DNA from: Subtercola lobariae
Lineage (GTDB): Bacteria; Actinomycetota; Actinomycetes; Actinomycetales; Microbacteriaceae
Length of the DNA stretch: 64,000 nucleotides
Assembly: GCF_014640255.1 (NCBI RefSeq)
Contig: NZ_BMGP01000008.1
Span: 16,741-80,740 of the forward strand
Direction: 5' to 3'
In this document: positions 57,407 through 64,000 of the stretch, piece after piece
Layout: every line of letters begins with the position of its first letter
Numbering within the stretch: the stretch's first letter is position 1
Position numbers and translations under genes: made by a program
Notes under the pieces: model-generated
Seen by the model: only the letters and a program-made list of their open reading frames with translations
What the model was told of the DNA's origin: nothing
Database searches by the model: none

Positions 57407-58330
57407 ATGACCCGCCATTTTCTTCGTGACGACGACCTGACGCCTGCCGAACAGGCCGACATTCTCGACCTGGCGGCAGAGCTCAAGCGCGACCGATTCG
57501 GCTCCAAGCCGCTCGCCGGGCCGCAGACGGTCGCCGTGATCTTCGACAAGTCGTCGACGCGCACACGCGTGTCGTTCGCGGTGGGAATTGCCGATCTGGG
57601 CGGTAGCCCGCTTATCATCAGCACGGCCAACAGCCAGCTGAGCGGCAAAGAGACCGCCTCAGACACCGCGCGAGTTCTCGAACGCCAGGTCGCCGCGATC
57701 GTCTGGCGCACCTATGCGCAATCCGGTCTCCAAGAGATGGCCCTCGGCACGACCGTGCCCGTCGTGAACGCGCTTTCTGACGAATTTCACCCCTGCCAGC
57801 TGCTCGCCGACCTGCTCACCATTCGCGAGCACCGCGGCGAACTCGCCGGTCTCACGGTCACCTTCCTCGGTGACGGCGCGAGCAACATGGGTCAGTCGTA
57901 CCTGCTCGCCTGCGCCACGGCCGGAATGCACGTGCGCGTCGCTGCCCCCGCGACCTACGCGCCCGACAAGGCCGTCGTGGCGGATGCTCAGGCGATCGCC
58001 GCGCGAACCGGCGGTTCGGCCACCGTGCTGACAGACCCGGTCGAGGCCGTGACCGGCGCGGACATCGTGGTCACCGATACGTGGGTCTCAATGGGCAAAG
58101 AAGACGAGAAGGCGGCGCGCGTCAAGGTGTTCGGCGGCTACCAGGTCGATCAGGCGCTGATGGCACACGCCAAGCCCGACGCCCTTTTTCTGCACTGCCT
58201 GCCGGCCGATCGCGGCTACGAAGTGGCAGCCGATGTCATCGATGGCCCGCAGAGCGTGATCTGGGATGAGGCCGAGAACCGACTGCACGCCCAAAAGGCG
58301 CTTCTGGTCTGGCTCCTTCGTCAGCAGTAG
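57407..58330 (+). CDS. argF: Ornithine carbamoyltransferase
   Basis: 307 aa enzyme forming citrulline. The carbamoyl-phosphate motif is STRTRVSF, the ornithine loop SMGKEDEKAAR lies near 229-239, and HCLPADRG carries the catalytic cysteine. The carbamoyl-phosphate histidine motif reads FHPCQLLADLL. GAAGG lies 7-11 bases before the ATG. The next gene in most actinobacteria is argR; here an 84-base gap leads straight to argG. Confidence 0.95.
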   Translation: MTRHFLRDDDLTPAEQADILDLAAELKRDRFGSKPLAGPQTVAVIFDKSSTRTRVSFAVGIADLGGSPLIISTANSQLSGKETASDTARVLERQVAAIVWRTYAQSGLQEMALGTTVPVVNALSDEFHPCQLLADLLTIREHRGELAGLTVTFLGDGASNMGQSYLLACATAGMHVRVAAPATYAPDKAVVADAQAIAARTGGSATVLTDPVEAVTGADIVVTDTWVSMGKEDEKAARVKVFGGYQVDQALMAHAKPDALFLHCLPADRGYEVAADVIDGPQSVIWDEAENRLHAQKALLVWLLRQQ

Positions 58331-58383
58331 CCCGCAGCATCGGGCGAGCGGCGACCGGCACGGGGTGCCTCAGGTGCCCAGAC

Positions 58384-58389
58384 TAAACT
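58384..58389 (+). promoter_or_regulatory. -10-like TAAACT of argG
   Basis: TAAACT lies 25 bases before the argG GTG and AAAGGAG (58403-58409) is a good ribosome binding site, so argGH likely has its own short-leader promoter. Confidence 0.4.
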
Positions 58390-58414
58390 CGAATCACGAA
58401 CCAAAGGAGAAAAA

Positions 58415-59629
58415 GTGGCGGAACGCGTTGTGCTCGCATATTCAGGCGGTCTCGACACCTCGGTGGGCATCGGCTGGCTGAAAGACGCGACGGGCAAAGA
58501 CGTCGTTGCGCTCGCCGTCGACGTCGGTCAAGAGGGCGAAGACATGGAGGTCATCCGCCAGCGCGCACTCGACTGCGGCGCGGTCGAAGCCGTGGTCGTC
58601 GACGCCCGCGATGAGTTCGCCAACGACTACCTGATGCCTGCTCTCAAGGCCAACGCGCTCTATCAGAAGCGTTACCCCCTCGTTTCTGCGCTCAGCCGCC
58701 CCCTCATTGCCAAGCACCTTGCGTCGACCGCCATCGCCCTCGGCGCCGACAGTGTGGCTCACGGATGCACGGGCAAAGGCAACGACCAGGTTCGCTTCGA
58801 GGCGGCCGTAGCCGCCCTCGCCCCCGACCTCATCTCCTTGGCCCCGGTGCGTGACTTCGCCCTCACCCGCGACAAGGCCATCATCTACGCGGCCGAGCAC
58901 AACCTGCCCATCGTGCAGTCGAAGAAGAGCCCGTACTCCATCGACCAGAACGTCTGGGGCCGCGCGGTCGAGACCGGGTTCCTCGAAGACCCGTGGAACG
59001 CGCCCATCGAAGACCTCTACACCTACTCGCAAGACCCGGCCATCCCGCGCGAAGCGACCGAGGTCACCATCTCGTTCACCGAGGGCATCCCCACCGCCAT
59101 CGACGGCAAGCCGGTCACCCCGCTCGAAGCCGTCGTGCTGCTGAACAAGCTCGCGGGCGACCAGGGCGTGGGCCGCATCGACATCGTCGAAGACCGCCTC
59201 GTGGGCATTAAGAGCCGCGAAGTCTACGAATCTCCGGCCGGCATCGCGCTCATCGCCGCCCACGAAGAACTCGAGAACCTCACGCTCGAACGCGACCTCG
59301 GCCGCTACAAGCGGGGCGTCGAGAGCAAGTGGTCTGAGCTCGTTTACGACGGCCTCTGGTTCTCGGGGCTCAAGCGCTCGCTCGACGTCTTCATCGACGA
59401 CACGCAACGTTATGTCTCGGGCGACATTCGCCTCAACCTGCACGCTGGCAAAGCAACAGTCACTGGCCGCAGAAGCGAGCAGAGCTTGTACGACTTCGAT
59501 CTCGCCACCTACGACACCGGCGACAGTTTCGACCAGAGTCAGGCCAAGGGGTTCATTGAGATCTGGTCGCTGCCGAGCAAGATCTCGGCACGCCGCGACC
59601 TCGCTGCCGGCGGTTCGATCGAGGCGTAA
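58415..59629 (+). CDS. argG: Argininosuccinate synthase
   Basis: 404 aa ATP-pyrophosphatase-fold enzyme joining citrulline and aspartate. P-loop [12 protein letters not shown] is at about 5-16; [15 protein letters not shown] (citrulline/aspartate loop) and [15 protein letters not shown] are intact. Start GTG with AAAGGAG upstream. argH follows after 9 bases. Confidence 0.96.
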   Translation: MAERVVLAYSGGLDTSVGIGWLKDATGKDVVALAVDVGQEGEDMEVIRQRALDCGAVEAVVVDARDEFANDYLMPALKANALYQKRYPLVSALSRPLIAKHLASTAIALGADSVAHGCTGKGNDQVRFEAAVAALAPDLISLAPVRDFALTRDKAIIYAAEHNLPIVQSKKSPYSIDQNVWGRAVETGFLEDPWNAPIEDLYTYSQDPAIPREATEVTISFTEGIPTAIDGKPVTPLEAVVLLNKLAGDQGVGRIDIVEDRLVGIKSREVYESPAGIALIAAHEELENLTLERDLGRYKRGVESKWSELVYDGLWFSGLKRSLDVFIDDTQRYVSGDIRLNLHAGKATVTGRRSEQSLYDFDLATYDTGDSFDQSQAKGFIEIWSLPSKISARRDLAAGGSIEA

Positions 59630-61351
<1,722 letters not shown>

Positions 61352-61368
<17 letters not shown>

Positions 61369-62029
61369 CCCGCCAGCGAGTGGGCCGACTGGGGGCGACC
61401 CCCTCGCGGCCGACCCGCGCGAGCTCTTCGCACGACCGTCTGTCGAAGTCGCACCACTGCTGCTCGGCGGCATCCTGAGCCGAACGTCGCCCGAGGGTAC
61501 GACGTCGCTGCGCATCACCGAGGTGGAGGCCTACCTCGGTGTGGGTGAAGACCCGGGATCGCACTCGTTTCGGGGCGAGACCCGCTCGAACGCGGTGATG
61601 TTCGGCGAGCCGTTTCATCTGTACACCTACTTCACCTACGGAATGCACACCTGCGCGAACGTGGTCTGCTCGCCGGCAGGCACGGCCAGCGGAATCCTCT
61701 TGCGCGCCGGCGAAATCGTCGAAGGCCTCGACCTCGCTCAAGAGCGTCGGGGCCTGAGCGTTCCCACCCGAGACCTCGCCCGTGGGCCTGCTCGCCTCAC
61801 GAAGGCCCTCGCCATTCCGCTCTCCGATGGCGGTGCAGACCTCGCCCACGAACCCTACGAGCTGCGGATGCCCGACCACCCTTCGCCGTACGAAACCAGC
61901 CCCCGCACCGGCCTCAGCGGCCCCGGCGGCACTCCCACGTACCCCTGGCGTTTCTTCATTCCAGGCGACCCCACCGTTTCGCCCTACAAACGCCACCCCA
62001 AACTGCCCCCTTTCACCTCACCCGCCTAA
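61352..62029 (+). CDS. mpg: DNA-3-methyladenine (alkyl-purine) glycosylase, AAG/Mpg family
   Basis: 225 aa base-excision repair glycosylase removing alkylated purines. Family segments: LRITEVEAYLGVGEDPGSHSF (in part, with catalytic Glu), GETRSNAVMFGEPFHLYTYF, YGMHTCANVV, ASGILLRAGE, GPARLTKAL. The GTG at 61352 overlaps the small membrane-protein gene by 17 bases; longer starts run further into it. Located between argH and tyrS as in other Microbacteriaceae-type genomes. Confidence 0.92.
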
Positions 62030-62071
62030 CTCGGTCGGTCGCCCCTTTGTGCTGGTCGATGCGCTCGCTGG

Positions 62072-62077
62072 TACTCT
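62072..62077 (+). promoter_or_regulatory. -10-like TACTCT, leaderless tyrS
   Basis: TACTCT ends 6 bases before the tyrS GTG; no ribosome binding site is present. Confidence 0.45.
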
Positions 62078-62083
62078 GGCCGA

Positions 62084-63391
62084 GTGTCTCAGCCAGCTCA
62101 GGTAGCTCTCGCTACCCAACAGAACGATCCGTCTTTCGTCTCCGTGTGGGATGAACTGAAGTGGCGCGGGCTCATTCACGTCTCCACTGACGAGGCAGAA
62201 CTCAAAACCCTGCTCGACGGCGACCCCATCACGTTCTACTGCGGATTCGACCCCACGGCACCGAGCCTGCACCTCGGCAATCTCGTGCAGTTGCTCGTGA
62301 TGCGTCGGCTCCAGCTCGCAGGTCACAACGCTCTCGCCCTCGTCGGCGGCTCGACGGGTCTCATCGGAGACCCCCGCCCGACCGCCGAACGCACCCTGAC
62401 CCCGCGCGAGACCGTCGCCGAGTGGGTGGGCTACCTCCAAAACCAGGTCTCCCGGTTCTTGAGTTTCGAGGGAGACAACCCGGCGAGGCTGGTCAACAAC
62501 CTCGACTGGACAGCCCCGCTCAGCGCCATCGACTTCTTGCGAGACATCGGCAAATACTTTCGCGTAGGCACCATGCTCAAGAAAGACGCGGTGAGCGCCC
62601 GGCTCAACTCCGATTCGGGCATCAGCTACACCGAGTTCAGCTACCAGATCTTGCAGGGCCTCGATTACCTCGAGCTGTTTCGCAGTTACGGGTGTGTGCT
62701 GCAGACCGGGGGTAGCGACCAATGGGGCAATCTGACCAGTGGCACCGATCTGATTCGCCGGGCCGAGCAGGCAACGGTGCACGCTATCGGTACCCCGCTC
62801 ATCACCAACTCCGATGGCACCAAATTCGGTAAGAGCGAAGGCAACGCGGTGTGGCTGGATGATCAGCTCACCAGCCCCTACGCCTTCTACCAGTTCTGGC
62901 TCAACACCGACGATGCCGACGTCATCGAACGGCTGAAGATCTTCACGTTCTTGAGTCGAAGCGAACTGGAACGGCTCGAGGCGGCGGTAGCCGCAGAACC
63001 ATTCCGCCGCGAAGCCCAGCGCACTCTCGCCTACGAGGTGACGGCGCTCGTGCACGGCGCCGAGGCGACGGATGCTGCCATCGCCGCTGCGGCAGCCCTC
63101 TTCGGCCAGGGTGACCTGGCAACTCTTCCCGAACTCACGCTCCGGCAGGCGCTGGGTGAACTGACGACGCTCGAGCGGCCGTCAACGACTCCAGTACTGC
63201 AGCTCCTGGTCGATACCGAACTGGTCGCGAGCCTCAGCGAAGCACGGCGTGCTTTGGCTCAGGGTGGTGTGTACGTGAATAACGTCAAGCTCGACAATGA
63301 TCAGTTGACCGCCGCCGACGTAGCTCTTGCTGGCGGAATCGTCGTTCTTCGCCGGGGCAAGAAGGCTTTGGCCGGCGTCTTCACTCAATGA
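62084..63391 (+). CDS. tyrS: Tyrosyl-tRNA synthetase
   Basis: 435 aa class I synthetase of the bacterial TyrRS type. HIGH-like HLGN is at residues 63-66, the tyrosine/ATP site GFDPTAPSLHLGN is intact, QTGGSDQWGNLTSG binds substrate and the KMSKS-like KFGKS is near 247-251. A C-terminal S4 RNA-binding domain (LSEARRALAQGGVYVNN) completes it. GTG start with a promoter-like box 6 bases upstream. The rRNA operon follows. Confidence 0.96.
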   Translation: MSQPAQVALATQQNDPSFVSVWDELKWRGLIHVSTDEAELKTLLDGDPITFYCGFDPTAPSLHLGNLVQLLVMRRLQLAGHNALALVGGSTGLIGDPRPTAERTLTPRETVAEWVGYLQNQVSRFLSFEGDNPARLVNNLDWTAPLSAIDFLRDIGKYFRVGTMLKKDAVSARLNSDSGISYTEFSYQILQGLDYLELFRSYGCVLQTGGSDQWGNLTSGTDLIRRAEQATVHAIGTPLITNSDGTKFGKSEGNAVWLDDQLTSPYAFYQFWLNTDDADVIERLKIFTFLSRSELERLEAAVAAEPFRREAQRTLAYEVTALVHGAEATDAAIAAAAALFGQGDLATLPELTLRQALGELTTLERPSTTPVLQLLVDTELVASLSEARRALAQGGVYVNNVKLDNDQLTAADVALAGGIVVLRRGKKALAGVFTQ

Positions 63392-63402
63392 TTTCCGCAT
63401 GT

Positions 63403-63423
63403 TCCCGGGCGACACGCCCGGGA
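63403..63423 (+). terminator. Hairpin after tyrS
   Basis: TCCCGGGC (63403-63410) pairs with GCCCGGGA (63416-63423) around GACAC, 11 bases after the tyrS stop. No T tract follows, so it is a candidate terminator of the weak-U kind common in actinobacteria. Confidence 0.5.
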
Positions 63424-63887
63424 GGTGCGCGTAACTTGCCAGCCATGAAACATGACCGTAATGTTGTCTCTTGTCACCCCAAAGGTTCGGAAAGCGGAAG
63501 AGCTTACCGGCCTCAAGCGGGGCCATCAGTACTTGCAAAGAAAACCTCGATTCGCTGTGTTGTCAAACACTCTGACTCTGAGAGTTTGGGCTTTGCTCGT
63601 CAGATGTAGATGTACAGTAGTGAAGTTGCCCCTTTCGGCTCCCGACTTCGTGTCGGACAAGTTGGTTGGGTGCGTCCGATCTTTGAGAACTCAACAGCGT
63701 GCACATTGTCAAATGCCAATTTCCCGTAATCGTCTTTTGGATGGTTTGGGTTCCTTTGGGAAATGAAATTAGCGACCATTCTTTCGGGGGTGGTTGCGGA
63801 CAAGCAAGTCAGTAATGATTTGTTCTGTCAGCATCAAACTTGTCATACCGGCCATCGATTCCCGTTGGTGGTGTGGCGCGTAAGCAT
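63424..63887 (+). promoter_or_regulatory. rRNA operon promoter and leader region
   Basis: About 460 bases without a supported gene, more AT-rich than the rest of the window. A -10-like TACAGT sits at 63613-63618 without a convincing -35. A small hairpin CCGAC-TTCGT-GTCGG (63642-63656) follows. TTTGAGAACTCAACAGCGTGC (about 63682-63702) is a leader sequence seen before actinobacterial 16S genes and may take part in antitermination or leader processing. Confidence 0.6.
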
Positions 63888-64000
63888 TTACGGAGAGTTT
63901 GATCCTGGCTCAGGACGAACGCTGGCGGCGTGCTTAACACATGCAAGTCGAACGATGATGCTAGCTTGCTAGCGGATTAGTGGCGAACGGGTGAGTAACA
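63888..64000 (+). rRNA. rrs: 16S ribosomal RNA, 5' end (partial)
   Basis: Begins around TTACGGAGAGTTTGATCCTGGCTCAG and continues with GACGAACGCTGGCGGCGTGC, TTAACACATGCAAGTCGAACG and GTGGCGAACGGGTGAGTAAC, the standard bacterial 5' domain; the window ends there. The V1 loop (GATGATGCTAGCTTGCTAGC) is compatible with Microbacteriaceae. Exact mature 5' end is estimated to within a few bases. Confidence 0.97.

Noticed and set aside
63452..63766. Open frames between tyrS and 16S rRNA
   Set aside because: No homology-like features or ribosome binding sites; the region has the sequence character of an rRNA leader.

Overview
The window is high-GC chromosomal DNA of an actinobacterium, most likely family Microbacteriaceae. 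The evidence is the gene order (leuS-comEA-comEC-holA-rpsT ... lepA-hemW-hrcA-dnaJ; pgsA-cinA-clgR-recA-recX-miaB-miaA-dapF; lexA divergent from a small LysM gene; argCJBDF-GH; tyrS before an rRNA operon), the strong G/C bias at third codon positions, many GTG starts, and the first ~110 bases of a 16S rRNA gene at the right edge. Nearly all of it is core genome. I see no phage, insertion sequence, CRISPR array, tRNA gene or large defence or biosynthetic cluster.

Layout. 1-0.5 kb: 3' end of a pabB-like gene. 0.7-8.3 kb: leuS, comEA/comEC (DNA-uptake type proteins), holA and, on the minus strand, rpsT. 8.4-12.1 kb: an accessory stretch between rpsT and lepA with an aminotransferase, a secreted seven-blade beta-propeller protein and a broken NAD-dependent epimerase. 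12.2-24.6 kb: lepA, DUF1990, hemW, two DUF4870 membrane proteins, then the heat-shock unit hrcA-dnaJ-rsmE under a CIRCE operator and the HIT-phoH-ybeY-corC-era run. 24.6-31 kb: dapA, rnj, a small secreted protein, ftsK. 31-38.7 kb: pgsA, cinA, clgR-like, DUF3046, recA-recX, miaB-miaA, dapF. 38.7-42.3 kb: an RsmC-type methyltransferase, hflX, lexA and the LysM gene. 42.4-46.7 kb: hisC-hisB-hisH-hisA, an SseB-like gene and DUF1844. 47-52.9 kb: infC-rpmI-rplT, an rRNA methyltransferase, pheS-pheT. 52.9-61.4 kb: argCJBDF-argGH. 61.1-63.4 kb: a one-helix protein, an alkyl-adenine glycosylase and tyrS. 63.4-64 kb: the rRNA leader and 16S 5' end.

How the parts work together. Translation (three aminoacyl-tRNA synthetases, IF-3, L35, L20, S20, LepA, Era, HflX, YbeY, rRNA and tRNA modification) and amino-acid biosynthesis (arginine, histidine, lysine/DAP) dominate. 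An SOS subset is visible: matching LexA-type boxes lie upstream of recA and in the lexA-LysM intergenic region, where they overlap recognisable promoters in both directions. HrcA/CIRCE marks a second stress circuit.

The most interesting signals are not new gene families but structure around genes. (i) At least 16 genes have a -10-like TANNNT ending only 6-9 bases before the start codon, which points to leaderless mRNAs. (ii) A canonical intrinsic terminator sits inside the first codons of the rRNA methyltransferase gene downstream of rplT. (iii) A perfect 16-bp-arm hairpin lies at the predicted 5' end of the SOS-controlled LysM transcript. (iv) A degenerate 16-bp tandem array precedes the recA promoter. 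(v) In-frame 12-18-base repeats extend the termini of several housekeeping proteins (ArgB, FtsK, MiaB, PhoH, HflX, LeuS). (vi) infC appears to start at ATC. (vii) The arginine cluster has no argR between argF and argG. I did not find a clear undescribed multi-gene system.
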